64,000 nt of DNA, from contig OZ244830.1 in NCBI GenBank assembly GCA_965220425.1, positions 5,239,494 to 5,303,493 of the forward strand, in the 5' to 3' direction. Positions 1-8,932 of the stretch are shown here, piece after piece. The translations under genes were made by a program, and so were the position numbers. The notes under the pieces are model-generated. The model ran no database searches, was not told where the DNA came from, and worked only from the letters and a program-made list of their open reading frames with translations. The stretch is from Azophilus sp965220425. GTDB taxonomy: Bacteria; Pseudomonadota; Gammaproteobacteria; Pseudomonadales; Azotimanducaceae. Every line of letters begins with the position of its first letter. Position 1 is the first letter of the stretch.

Positions 1-1438
1 CATCGCCGAACGTGCCGGTTTCGATGAAGCAGGAAGTCGAGTAGTCGTGATAGCCGAAAAACGTATCCGTCGTGCTGCTGTTGAAATCCTGATCCAGAAA
101 AAAACCGCCGACGATCCAATCGAAACGCGAGGCCTCACCCGGATTCGAGGCCAATCTCGCCTCGATCACCGTGCCTTCGTCCTCGAAAGCGGAAACGTTA
201 TCGACCAGCGGGCGAGGTGTGGTCCCGTAGTAGGACACGTAGAACGGAAAGGCCTCGTACAGCCCGGTAAAATCCTTGCGCCCGCTGCCTTCGGACTCAT
301 AGGTCGAAACCGATGCGGTGAATGTTGCGAAACCCATGTCGAAATCGCCGTCGATGGAGGTCAAGGTCACATCGCGTTCATAGGGCTCGAGCACGCGGGC
401 CGCGTTTTTCAGGGAACTGTCGCCGAAGATATCCGGTGAGATGGCGGCGATTCCCTCGTCCTTGTCGTTCTGAAGATGATGCGACAGTGTAATGTCGACC
501 GTGTCCGAAGGTTGCCAGCGCCCCGATATCCGTACGTTGGTGATTTCAAGGTCATTGGTGTTTTTTGCACTTTCATAGACAGGGCCACCGGCAAAGAAGT
601 TTGCGGAATCGGCAACCGGGTCTGTCGAGCCGTTGTCCAGTTCAGGCGAGCCGTCGGGTCGTCGAACGTTGATCCGCGGCTGGTCCACATAGCCTGCCGC
701 ATCCACATAGCCCGCGCTGATTCGAAACGCAAACCGATCTCCGAGGGGCAGATTGAACGCCCCGTCGAACTCCGAACCGAGACTGCCGCTCGACTTCGAG
801 CTGCCAACGCTGCCGCTTGCGGCAAACGAGGTTTCATCGAGTTGCGGTTTGTTGTAGAGATAGCGCACCGAGCCTCCGACGGAGCCGGAGCCGTACAGGG
901 TTCCCTGGGGTCCACGCAATATCTCGACCCGCTCGATGTCTTTCAGGCGCAGGTCGACGAACACCGGAGTTTCGTTGATGTAGGTGGATACGACGGGCAC
1001 GGTTGCGAAAGAACTGGTCATGCGCGCCGTGTCCTCCGCGTTCAATCCGCGGATGATCAGGTTGGAGTTGTTGACCCCGCTGCGTGGTCCCATGTCGACG
1101 AACACCGCGCCCGGCAATGTGCGGAACAGTTCGGCAACACTGGTGATTCCGAGGCTTTCCAGGCGGTCGCCGGTTACGGCCGTGACGTTGTAAGGCACAT
1201 CCTGAGTCGATTGCGAGCGACGGGTGGCCGTTACGACAATCTCTTCGAGCACCCCGGTCCTGTCCGCATCCTGTGCCCTCGCCTGCGGCGCCGCTCCTCC
1301 GGCGACAGCCGCCGTTACGGCAAGCGACAGGCAGGTACGGCCGAAGGGCGGCCATTGATTCGCCTGCCTGTTCATCGGACTCGGCCGATGCTTTTTCCGA
1401 TTCGGCCGATACTTCGACTGATTCGAATTTCTCTTCAT
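1..1438 (-). CDS. TonB-dependent receptor, N-terminal part (cut by window edge)
   Basis: This is the first 479 or so residues of an outer-membrane TonB-dependent receptor; the rest of the barrel lies beyond base 1. A basic N-terminal stretch and hydrophobic core (about residues 33-55) form a signal peptide, followed by a TonB-box-like EEIVVTATRR (65-74) and a plug domain with the typical RGPQGTLYGSGSVGG turn. The ATG at 1438 is preceded by GGGAG with a 6-base spacer; an in-frame ATG at 1375 would give a shorter signal peptide. The frame is open throughout. Receptors of this class import iron complexes, vitamins or other large nutrients across the outer membrane; the substrate here cannot be told. 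It lies 36 bases downstream of the oxidoreductase on the same strand, so the two may be co-transcribed. Confidence 0.9.
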   Translation of the reverse strand, partial: MKRNSNQSKYRPNRKKHRPSPMNRQANQWPPFGRTCLSLAVTAAVAGGAAPQARAQDADRTGVLEEIVVTATRRSQSTQDVPYNVTAVTGDRLESLGITSVAELFRTLPGAVFVDMGPRSGVNNSNLIIRGLNAEDTARMTSSFATVPVVSTYINETPVFVDLRLKDIERVEILRGPQGTLYGSGSVGGSVRYLYNKPQLDETSFAASGSVGSSKSSGSLGSEFDGAFNLPLGDRFAFRISAGYVDAAGYVDQPRINVRRPDGSPELDNGSTDPVADSANFFAGGPVYESAKNTNDLEITNVRISGRWQPSDTVDITLSHHLQNDKDEGIAAISPDIFGDSSLKNAARVLEPYERDVTLTSIDGDFDMGFATFTASVSTYESEGSGRKDFTGLYEAFPFYVSYYGTTPRPLVDNVSAFEDEGTVIEARLASNPGEASRFDWIVGGFFLDQDFNSSTTDTFFGYHDYSTSCFIETGTFGD

Positions 1439-1474
1439 TTCATTCTCCCGCTAAAAAGCGATGGCGCACGGCGC

Positions 1475-2464
1475 TCACAGCTCCATGACGATCTTTCCCC
1501 GCCGGTTTTTCGCGGCGAGCTGGTAGGTGAACGCTTCCCGAAAGCGCTCCAGCGGGAATGTCCTGTCGATGGTTGGCTTGATCCCGCCGCTTTCCAGTGC
1601 CGCGTAAACGAACGCGACGCCGGACTCTCTAAGCTCCTTCCTGTTGACGAAATTGTAAACGGAATGCGGCCGGATAACCGCATTCCTGCGAATGGCTTCG
1701 GATATCGGAACAGGGGTCGGCTCACCGCTCATGTCGCCGTACAGAAATACGATTGCATCCTGACCGAAAGCATCCGCATATGCCGCCATCAGCGGGCCGC
1801 CGACCGGGTCGTAGACGATCCGCGCGCCGGCGCCGCCGGTGATTTCGAGAATGCGCCTGGCGACGTTCTCTTCCTGCGTCGCAATCACATGGTCCGCCCC
1901 GGTGTCCCGAATGAACGCCCGGTTCGCCGACGTTCTGGACGTGCCGATGACCCTGGCGCCCGCCAGCTTGGCGAGTTGCGTGCCGCCGATACCCGCGCTG
2001 CTGCTGGCCGCGGTGATCAGTACGGTATCTTCCGGCCGGATCTCCGCAACGACAAAAAGCGCGTAGTAGGCGGTGAGGTACTGAACCCAGATCGAGGTGC
2101 CTTCGGCCACGGACAGATTGGCCGGGTACCTGGCGAGATAGTCTTCCGGAAAGAGGGCGTATTCGGCGTTGACACCATAGCCTTCGTTGCGAAAGGTGAC
2201 GGTGCCGACCCGTTCGCCGATTTCGAACTTTGATGCCTGCGGACCCAACGCATCGACAATGCCCGTGGCCTCGTCCCCGAAGCAGGACGGCAGTTCGAGA
2301 CTGAAGACGTAGTCATCCTCCATCAGGCCGAAATCGCCGTAATTCAGCGCAAACGCATCGACCTTGATACGTACCTCGGCGCCCCTGGGCTCCGGCATTT
2401 CGACCTCATCGAGGCGGATGCCGTCGATGCCGGAGAAACTGTGGATGCGCAGCGCTTTCGGCAA
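1475..2464 (-). CDS. Zinc-independent NADPH:quinone-type alcohol dehydrogenase (MDR family)
   Basis: This 329-residue protein belongs to the medium-chain dehydrogenase/reductase superfamily, quinone-oxidoreductase branch. The N-terminal GroES-like half contains CFGDEATGIVDALG (61-74), and the nucleotide-binding half carries the variant Rossmann motif TAASSSAGIGG (151-161). The cysteine and histidine pattern of zinc-dependent alcohol dehydrogenases is absent, so a zinc-free NAD(P)H reductase of quinones or enones is expected. The start codon is TTG at 2464, chosen because a strong GGGGGAG ribosome site lies 6 bases upstream and no in-frame ATG is nearby. It sits between the racemase and the TonB receptor on the same strand. 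The substrate is unknown. Confidence 0.88.
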   Translation of the reverse strand: MPKALRIHSFSGIDGIRLDEVEMPEPRGAEVRIKVDAFALNYGDFGLMEDDYVFSLELPSCFGDEATGIVDALGPQASKFEIGERVGTVTFRNEGYGVNAEYALFPEDYLARYPANLSVAEGTSIWVQYLTAYYALFVVAEIRPEDTVLITAASSSAGIGGTQLAKLAGARVIGTSRTSANRAFIRDTGADHVIATQEENVARRILEITGGAGARIVYDPVGGPLMAAYADAFGQDAIVFLYGDMSGEPTPVPISEAIRRNAVIRPHSVYNFVNRKELRESGVAFVYAALESGGIKPTIDRTFPLERFREAFTYQLAAKNRRGKIVMEL

Positions 2465-2662
2465 TGTTTGCTCCCCCTACGTCACTGACTTAACTGGCGG
2501 GGCGATGCCGTAGCGAGACGACATGGCGGGTATCCCGAGCATCGATTGCCAAATGGACATCTATCCGTGGCGATCACGAAAACCGGCAAGACAATGTCCC
2601 GGACCGGCGAGACGACGGTAGTCGGGTTCGAAGCCGGTTGATCCGGCAGCCGTTTCCCGCGA

Positions 2663-3436
2663 TCAGGAACACCGGCCGAAGTCCAGCTTGCCGAACCCGA
2701 TTATGTTCTTGCCGGCGGGATAGGGATAGGCGACCTTGCTGTGCGAGAGACCGCTGTCCAACAGTGCAACCATCGTGTTGATCGCGAGCGTGATGGGATT
2801 GATCACCTGTACCGGTAAACCGCGCGCCTCGAGGCCGGCCCGCAGCGCATCGGCCATCGAGGAGAAGCGGGTGCACCCGAGTACCAGCACGTCCGCGTCA
2901 TCCTCGCGCACGGCGAGTTCACCGGCGTCCACCAGCAATGCGGTGGTCCGCTCGACATCGGTGTCGATCTCCAGGACCGGGATGTCGATGTTGCGGCAGG
3001 AGGCGAAACTCTCGCTGACGCCGTAGCGCCGCACCTCTTCCTCGAACAGCCGCGCAACCACATCGAGCTCGACCAAGATGCTGAAGCGGCGGCCCAGCAG
3101 GGTCGCCACCTGCATGGACAGGCGTCCGGGTCCAAGGACGGGAACGGCGACGCATTCCCGAACCACATCGACGCCCGGGTCCGCCATGCAGTCGATGACC
3201 AGGCCGTCGACGCCTTCCCGCTCGGCCTCCAACGCCCTGATGACCAGATCGGGCACCAGCATCGCTTCTTCCGTGCGGTACTCGATGGATTGAGGACCCC
3301 GGTCGAGAAACGCGCTCGAGAGTTTCAGCCCGTCGCGTTCCAGCGGTTTCAGGGTCTCCGCATAGGTACTCTCCGGGCTCCAGTTGCCGCTCCGGACAAC
3401 AGGGGAGATCATTCTGATGTGCTTGGTCTTACGCAT
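2663..3436 (-). CDS. Asp/Glu/hydantoin racemase family protein
   Basis: This 257-residue protein belongs to the cofactor-independent aspartate/glutamate/hydantoin racemase superfamily. The two catalytic cysteines expected of the family are visible in LVIDCMADPG (Cys83) and LVLGCTRFSS (Cys188). The start at 3436 has GGAG 6 bases upstream and avoids overlap with the preceding DUF917 gene, whose stop lies 16 bases away; an upstream in-frame ATG at 3493 would overlap that gene and lacks a ribosome site. Given its place beside DUF917, HyuA and an NCS1 permease, hydantoin racemase is the most likely activity: interconverting D- and L-5-substituted hydantoins so both isomers can be opened. Aspartate or maleate-type activity cannot be excluded. 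Confidence 0.87.
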   Translation of the reverse strand: MRKTKHIRMISPVVRSGNWSPESTYAETLKPLERDGLKLSSAFLDRGPQSIEYRTEEAMLVPDLVIRALEAEREGVDGLVIDCMADPGVDVVRECVAVPVLGPGRLSMQVATLLGRRFSILVELDVVARLFEEEVRRYGVSESFASCRNIDIPVLEIDTDVERTTALLVDAGELAVREDDADVLVLGCTRFSSMADALRAGLEARGLPVQVINPITLAINTMVALLDSGLSHSKVAYPYPAGKNIIGFGKLDFGRCS

Positions 3437-3452
3437 GCTGCGCTCCACTTGA

Positions 3453-4538
3453 TCAAAGGTTCTCCAACGGTACGAAATCCACATCGAATCCAAACGCTCG
3501 CGGCCCGATGCGGCTGAGCGCCTCCGGCGTGCGGCAGATACCCGGCGCTCCGATGGCGATGACGGTTACGCGCTGACCGTAAGAGACCCGGTCGCTGGTA
3601 ATGGGAACGGCCGTTTCGCTGTCGACCATCGAGATCAGGTCCGGGACGGATGCCGTGACGGCGCCGTCCCGGGTCGCGAGAAGAAACTCGTTCTGTACGG
3701 ATATGCGCATCGGGCCGCCATCGCCCTCCAGGTCTTCCACCACGATCGTCGCATAGTCGAACCCGCCCCTGGTCTTGCGCTCCACATCCACCACCTTGCC
3801 GCGCAGCAACCGCTTGACCGTGCCATAGACGGAAGCCTCGGCCAATGCGCGCAATTCCTCGACAAACGAATCGGCGTCGTTGCTCGACCTCTTGAGGCTG
3901 CGGCCGATTTCCAGACAGAAGCCGATGCTGCCCGGAATCGATACTTTCCTGACCAGGGCGCCGGTCATCATGCTTTCCGCACTCGTGCACTGCCCGCCCA
4001 TGGCAAGGGCGATGTTGCGGGTGATGCGCTCTGCCTTGGCGGTTTCGTTTGCGGTAACGATCGCGTTGTTGCCATGCTCATCCACTACCACCATCGGCGT
4101 GCCGTTGACACCGTTGATACTGAAGGTGGTCATCTGCATTTCGGGCAGTGCGCGCCCCATGCCGTCGCCGTCCAGAACCGGAATCCGGCGGCGCGCCGCG
4201 GCTATGAACGTAAGCAGCGAATTGATACCACCGACTTCGAACGCGATCAACGCATCCGCTTTTTTCCCCACGAACCGCTCGAGCCGTTCGAGGGCCCAGT
4301 CCTGCTCCCGGCCATTGGGAAGTTTTTCCAGTGAGATCGTCGGCGCGCCGATACCGCCGACGGCGACCACAATCGCCTCGTCGTCGAGTTCGCCGAGCGC
4401 CAGCAGCTCCACATCGCCGTACTCGGCAAGCATCCGCCGGGCGATCAGGGCTCCGACGTAGGGATCTCCGCCGCCGCCGGTTGCGAGAAACGACGAACCG
4501 GTTGCAATGTCGTCTATGTCGTGTGGGGAGATCTTCAT
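3453..4538 (-). CDS. DUF917 / S-methyl-thiohydantoin desulfurase-like protein (copy 1)
   Basis: This 361-residue protein is a DUF917 family member, recognisable from the N-terminal FLATGGGGDPYVG glycine-rich motif (about residues 18-30), the conserved GDGMGRALPEMQM segment and the C-terminal region ending in RIGPRAFGFDVDFVP. The family has been linked to desulfurisation of thiohydantoins and is usually encoded beside hydantoinase/oxoprolinase A proteins, as here. It lies 12 bases downstream of the HyuA-like gene and 16 bases upstream of the racemase, so the three are almost certainly one operon. A second copy with matching motifs is at 7805-8932. The exact reaction is an inference from the family and from context. 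Confidence 0.88.
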   Translation of the reverse strand: MKISPHDIDDIATGSSFLATGGGGDPYVGALIARRMLAEYGDVELLALGELDDEAIVVAVGGIGAPTISLEKLPNGREQDWALERLERFVGKKADALIAFEVGGINSLLTFIAAARRRIPVLDGDGMGRALPEMQMTTFSINGVNGTPMVVVDEHGNNAIVTANETAKAERITRNIALAMGGQCTSAESMMTGALVRKVSIPGSIGFCLEIGRSLKRSSNDADSFVEELRALAEASVYGTVKRLLRGKVVDVERKTRGGFDYATIVVEDLEGDGGPMRISVQNEFLLATRDGAVTASVPDLISMVDSETAVPITSDRVSYGQRVTVIAIGAPGICRTPEALSRIGPRAFGFDVDFVPLENL

Positions 4539-4550
4539 CGCATGGTGGCT

Positions 4551-6089
4551 TCAAACGGCCAGATCGCCCACGGCGCGAACGCGAAGGCGCACCGTTTCCT
4601 CCGGCATGTAAGGGAGGGGTATCTCATCGATCGACGCGATCTCCAGGCACTCCGGCGCGGCGCCGCCCGCCAGCGCGTTCTGTTTTGCCGTGGCGCCGGC
4701 CTGTGCGATCGCCTGTTCGCGCGACTCGGTTCCTGGACGGTGCAGCAACTCGCACTCACCGCTGACTTTCGCAAGCGCCGCCCCCACGGCGTTGGCGACG
4801 CCGCAATGCGGTGGACGATGAATTCCCGAGATGCCGGGGATGCTGTCGCCGACAAGAAACTCGCCGCCGCCGACTACGATCAGCGGAAGCGGTTCCGGCC
4901 TGGTTTTCATCTGATCGACCGCGCGCGCAACCTGTTCCTGCATCGCGGCGATCGCCGTATCGACGACATCCGGCGGCACCGCGCCCAACGCGCGCGCATC
5001 GCCCAGTTCGGCGCGTCCGGCGGCGACCGCGATATCCGTGGCGGTCAGGGTATCGCCGCCGAAGCAGATCGCCTCCGCGCCCAGACGGCGCCCCACCGAT
5101 CGCGGCCCGACCGTCCGTCCGTTCCCGGCGACGATGCTGCCGCCGCCCAGGCCAATGGAAAGAACGTCCGGCATCCTGAAATTCGAGCGCACGCCGCCGA
5201 TTTCCACATTGAAGCTCGACTCGCGCGGAAAGCCGGCAATCAGCATGCCGACATCGGTAGTCGTGCCGCCCACGTCCGCAACGATGCCGTGGTCGATGCC
5301 CGAAAGATGAGCCGCCCCGCGCATGGAGTTGGTCGGACCGCACGAGAAGGTCAACACCGGAAAGCGGCGAACCCTGTGCGAAGGCATGACCGTCCCATCG
5401 TTCTGACTGACAAAGAACGGCGCCTCTATGTCGAAGCCGGAAAGCGCTTCCTCGAACGCGCTGACGACCCGTTCCGACATGCGCAGCAGCGAGGCGTTCA
5501 GCAATGCAGCGTTTTCGCGCTCCAGAAGACCGAGCCGCCCCAACTCATGCGACAGCACGACGGGCATGCCGGGCATCTTCGCCTTGAGCAGCTTGCCCGC
5601 GGTGATCTCCATTTGCGGACTGAGCGGCGAAAATACGGATGAGATCGCCACGGCCCGGGCATTCGTCCCGGCAATCCGCGCAAATACCCCTTCCAGTTCC
5701 ACGGTATCGAGCGGAGATACTTCGCTACCGTCGAATTCGTTGCCGCCGTGCACCATGTAGCCCTGGTTGCCGAGCGCCTGCGCAAGGTCTTCCGGCCAGT
5801 CCACCATCGGCGGCAGACACTCCCCGGCGGGCAGGCCAAGGCGAATGACGGCCACCTCCGACAGTTGACGCCGCTCCACCACCGCGTTGGTGAACTGGGT
5901 CGTACCGAGCATCACCGCATCGATTCCGCTCCTCTGAAACTGAATGGCATCGAGCACCACTTCCAATGCTTCGAGGATTCCGCCGGCGATGTCCTGTGAA
6001 GTCACTGCCTTGTGAGAAGCAACCACCCGGTCCCCATCGACGATGACCGCATCCGTGTGCGTCCCGCCGACATCGATGCCGACTCTCAT
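4551..6089 (-). CDS. Hydantoinase/oxoprolinase A family protein (copy 1)
   Basis: This 512-residue protein has the actin-like ATPase fold of the hydantoinase A/5-oxoprolinase family. Phosphate-binding loops are visible at GIDVGGTHTDAV (4-15) and ADVGGTTTDVGML (271-283), with further glycine-rich motifs at GLGGGS (313-318) and VVGGGEFLVG near the C-terminus. It is shorter than classical HyuA subunits of about 690 residues, and matches the short form commonly found with DUF917. The family couples ATP hydrolysis to opening of hydantoin, oxoproline or related cyclic amides; the HyuB partner subunit is absent from this window. The ATG at 6089 overlaps the stop of the permease gene by four bases (ATGA), indicating translational coupling. 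An upstream extension inside the permease gene was rejected. Confidence 0.9.
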   Translation of the reverse strand: MRVGIDVGGTHTDAVIVDGDRVVASHKAVTSQDIAGGILEALEVVLDAIQFQRSGIDAVMLGTTQFTNAVVERRQLSEVAVIRLGLPAGECLPPMVDWPEDLAQALGNQGYMVHGGNEFDGSEVSPLDTVELEGVFARIAGTNARAVAISSVFSPLSPQMEITAGKLLKAKMPGMPVVLSHELGRLGLLERENAALLNASLLRMSERVVSAFEEALSGFDIEAPFFVSQNDGTVMPSHRVRRFPVLTFSCGPTNSMRGAAHLSGIDHGIVADVGGTTTDVGMLIAGFPRESSFNVEIGGVRSNFRMPDVLSIGLGGGSIVAGNGRTVGPRSVGRRLGAEAICFGGDTLTATDIAVAAGRAELGDARALGAVPPDVVDTAIAAMQEQVARAVDQMKTRPEPLPLIVVGGGEFLVGDSIPGISGIHRPPHCGVANAVGAALAKVSGECELLHRPGTESREQAIAQAGATAKQNALAGGAAPECLEIASIDEIPLPYMPEETVRLRVRAVGDLAV

Positions 6090-7390
6090 TGGGCGCCGCC
6101 TCGATCGCCGGCCGCGGAGGTGTGGGCGCGCCGCGCTTTCATCAACAGGATGTAGACGATGGCCGGTACGAGCAACGCATCGATGATCGACGACCCGGTC
6201 AGTGTCATCATTGCCTCGGCCGTCGCGTAACTGGCCGCCGAGCCGGCAAACCATGCGGCAAGCGCGGGCCAGGAGACGGACGCAAGCTTCGGCAGATCTT
6301 CGAGATGGTATTGCCGATTGCGCAGGAAGAAGAAATCGGTGATGTAGATGCTGCCTACGGGCGTGAACAGCACGCTCAGGTAAATCAGGAACGGAACGAA
6401 ATGGTCGAGAATGCCGAGAAAGGTAACGAGCGTTCCCACGGTTCCGCAGACGACCGTCATCTTCCAGCCGGCAAACCTGGGTACGACCGCGGACATGCTG
6501 AGCGAAGAGCCATAGAGGTTGATCGAATTCGCCGTCCAGGTCGAACAGACAACCAGCGCGAACGCCCCCGTACCGAGCCCCACCGCAACCATGATCTGCA
6601 ACGTCTCGCCGGTGCCGGTGGCAAGGCTCGCCATAGCCGCGACCACATAGACCAGTGTCGACGCCACCAGGAAGGTTAGAAACGATGCGAAAACCGCATC
6701 CCCGGAGGTCTTGACGAATCTGGTCACGTCGGGAATCAGCACCGCACCCAGAATCAGGCCGCCGACGGTCGCGGCGACACCCTCGTTGAAGGTCAGTGTT
6801 CCGGTACCCGCAATGTCAATGACTGCCGAAAGCGGCCGGTCGCTGAAAACCATATAAAGCAGGACTGCCATCAGCGCGACCATCAGCGGTACGACGATCA
6901 GTGCAAGACGGTTCAACAACCGGAATCCGAACATGGTGGAGACCACCATCAACAGCCCGCCCGACAGAATGTAGGCCGCCTCGCCCAGGTGCAGACCCAA
7001 CTGATCGGCCGCGAGACCCTGCGCGGCCCGGGCGAACAACCCCAACTGCACGCCGAACCAGCCGAACTGGGAGATTGCAAATGCCAGATTGACTGCCTTG
7101 GAGCCCTTCTCTCCGAAGGCAAACTGGATCAGCATGTAAGAGGTCAGCCGCGCTTTCGCACCGATGACAGCCGTGACGGCGCCGAGAACCGCAAGGAACA
7201 GGCCCCCGGCCAGGAAAGCGCCGATACCGGTCAAGAGGCCGAGCGCACTACCGATCTTTACTCCGCCGACGAGGCCCGGGACGCTGAATGCCTGGGCGGA
7301 ATACAACAGGCCGACGCGAAGTCCGCCGACGGTCCGGGATTCCGGGACCCGGCTTGTCGCATGATCTTCCAGTAGATCGCCGACATCCAT
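6086..7390 (-). CDS. NCS1 family nucleobase/hydantoin permease (copy 1)
   Basis: This is a polytopic inner-membrane transporter of about 434 residues with roughly twelve hydrophobic segments, of the NCS1 (cytosine permease CodB / hydantoin transporter Mhp1) type. Family-like segments include GAKARLTSYMLIQFAFGEKG in the first third and VLIPDVTRFVKTSGDAVFAS near the middle. Next to hydantoin-metabolism genes, import of a hydantoin or related heterocycle is the natural inference. It is the first gene of the operon that continues through HyuA, DUF917 and the racemase. The start is uncertain: AGGAGG lies 4 bases before the ATG at 7390, 1 base before an ATG at 7393, and inside a possible GTG start at 7405. 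I favour 7390. Confidence 0.87.
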   Translation of the reverse strand: MDVGDLLEDHATSRVPESRTVGGLRVGLLYSAQAFSVPGLVGGVKIGSALGLLTGIGAFLAGGLFLAVLGAVTAVIGAKARLTSYMLIQFAFGEKGSKAVNLAFAISQFGWFGVQLGLFARAAQGLAADQLGLHLGEAAYILSGGLLMVVSTMFGFRLLNRLALIVVPLMVALMAVLLYMVFSDRPLSAVIDIAGTGTLTFNEGVAATVGGLILGAVLIPDVTRFVKTSGDAVFASFLTFLVASTLVYVVAAMASLATGTGETLQIMVAVGLGTGAFALVVCSTWTANSINLYGSSLSMSAVVPRFAGWKMTVVCGTVGTLVTFLGILDHFVPFLIYLSVLFTPVGSIYITDFFFLRNRQYHLEDLPKLASVSWPALAAWFAGSAASYATAEAMMTLTGSSIIDALLVPAIVYILLMKARRAHTSAAGDRGGAQ

Positions 7391-7740
7391 CATGCCTCCT
7401 GACACATGCGGGTTTCCTCGATCCCCCGGTCGTCCAAGACTCCTTTGGCAGCCCTGACGTGAACGGATGAGTCAAGTTTTTCGTTCAGCGTCCCGGAGTT
7501 GCGGAGCAACTCGATTGCGCCGCCGGAGGCGACACGCCCAGACCTACCGCGCGATCCGGGTTACTTCTTCTCGTATCCGTTATCCCTGGACGCCCGCTTG
7601 CGGCGCTTTGCCCATCCCCGCACCGGAACAAAGGCTGGAACTCTACCAGATCGTTGCAACCGACGTTCTCGTCACCACCTGCCCCAGCCCGCGTCACCGG
7701 CGCGCCCATGCCTTCCCCAGGCAGCAGGTGCAACGGCTCG
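7391..7740. other. Intergenic region upstream of hydantoin module 1
   Basis: No convincing gene is present between the first permease and the palindromic repeat. A short perfect stem (GAGTTGC, 3-base loop, GCAACTC) lies at 7496-7512, and a TGAACG / CGTTCA pair at 7460-7487 could form a second hairpin. The minus-strand promoter of module 1 must lie here, but I could not pick a clear -35/-10 pair. Confidence 0.5.
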
Positions 7741-7823
7741 ATGTTTGGGGTCAGAGTAAAAACTCAAGAGTTTTTACTCTGACCCCAAACATTCCAAAGA
7801 GTTTTTACTCTGACCCCAAACAT
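7741..7823. repeat. Palindromic repeat: three 25-bp copies, two as a near-perfect hairpin
   Basis: Bases 7741-7765 and 7768-7792 are perfect inverted copies of a 25-bp sequence separated by AA, so they can form a long hairpin. A third copy at 7799-7823 has the orientation of the second. The core reads GGGGTCAGAGTAAAAACTC. The third copy runs into the DUF917 gene and supplies its last six codons and TAA stop. The element resembles non-autonomous palindromes mobilised by REP-associated transposases, but I see no transposase gene nearby, and this assignment rests on recollection. Confidence 0.9.
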
Positions 7824-8932
7824 CCTGGCAACGGTCGGTGATAGCGCTGCAGATCTTCGACGGGCACATAGTCGAATGGAAGGCCGAAGCAGGACGGCGC
7901 CACAATGCGCATCGCGGCTTCCCGACGGTAGAAGGCCGGGCAGCCGGTGCCGAGCACCGTGACGCGCTGACCGTAGCGCAACCGCTCCGTATTGATCGGC
8001 GTTGACGTCTCGCTATCGAGGATCGTGATCAGGTCCGGTACCGAGACCAGCACCTGTTCACCGACCTGCGCCGACAGGTACTCGTTCCTGACGTTGACGG
8101 TCAGCGGCTCGGTTGCCTGATCGAATGGTTCGATGACAGCCCTTCCCACATCGAATCCGCCTTCGATTCGGCTCGCAAAATCCACCACTTTTCCGGAGAA
8201 AATATGGAACATGCCGCCGTAGAGGGATGTCGCGAAAAGCTCCCTCAGCGGCCCCAGGATCCTGCCGGCCGCTCCCCGGTATTCGCGAAGCGTGCGCCCT
8301 ACGGCCATCGAGAACGATACGGTCCCGGGTACCACGGATTCCTTGAGCTGACGGCCGCTCATGGGGTGTTCGGCGGCCAGGATCATGCCACCCATTGCCA
8401 TCGCGAGGCTGCGGATGTGCCGTTCGTAGGTGTCGGTCGAGTCGGTCGACAACGATGCCGTGTTTCCCATGTAGTCCAGTGCTACGGCCGGGGTCGGCCT
8501 GACGCCCGCAATCGGGTACGTCATCATCTGGGCGGCGGGAAGGGCGCGCCCCATGCCATCGCCGTCGATGATCGGCACGCCGTGACTGACGGCGGCCATG
8601 ATCGGAATAAGGGAGTTGCCGCCACCGATCTCGAACGGCACCACCGCATCGACCCTGCGTCCGACGAGCTTCTCGAACGCGTCAACGACCTTGGCCGGAT
8701 CCTGAACAGACGGAAGGAGTTCGAGGCTGACCGTGGGGGCGCCTACATTGCCGACGGCGACCACGAACGCATCGTCATCGAGGTCGTCAACGGCGATCAT
8801 CTCCGCCGGGCCGACATCGCTGAGCAGGTTGTACGTCGCGAGTTTGGCGACATAGGGGTCCCCGCCGCCGCCGGTTGCGAGAAACACGGCTCCCGCGGAC
8901 AGGTCGTCGAGATCGTCAGCCGCTATCTGCAT
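7805..8932 (-). CDS. DUF917 / S-methyl-thiohydantoin desulfurase-like protein (copy 2)
   Basis: This 375-residue DUF917 protein is the paralogue of the gene at 3453-4538: it shares the FLATGGGGDPYV motif, the DGDGMGRALPAAQMM segment and the overall layout. The start at 8932 is chosen because its N-terminus (MQIAADDLDDLSAG) aligns with copy 1 (MKISPHDIDDIATG); an ATG at 8974 would give a 14-residue extension. The start overlaps the end of the HyuA-like gene by 17 bases. The last residues (GCLGSE) and the stop codon come from a copy of the 25-bp palindromic repeat, so the natural C-terminus has probably been replaced. The enzyme probably acts on thiohydantoin- or hydantoin-like rings; this is inferred from the family. 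Confidence 0.87.
   Translation of the reverse strand: MQIAADDLDDLSAGAVFLATGGGGDPYVAKLATYNLLSDVGPAEMIAVDDLDDDAFVVAVGNVGAPTVSLELLPSVQDPAKVVDAFEKLVGRRVDAVVPFEIGGGNSLIPIMAAVSHGVPIIDGDGMGRALPAAQMMTYPIAGVRPTPAVALDYMGNTASLSTDSTDTYERHIRSLAMAMGGMILAAEHPMSGRQLKESVVPGTVSFSMAVGRTLREYRGAAGRILGPLRELFATSLYGGMFHIFSGKVVDFASRIEGGFDVGRAVIEPFDQATEPLTVNVRNEYLSAQVGEQVLVSVPDLITILDSETSTPINTERLRYGQRVTVLGTGCPAFYRREAAMRIVAPSCFGLPFDYVPVEDLQRYHRPLPGCLGSE

Noticed and set aside
476..2233. A 585-residue open frame on the plus strand
   Set aside because: It lies opposite the TonB receptor and oxidoreductase, has arginine/valine-rich low-information sequence and no family motifs; the minus-strand genes have clear signatures.
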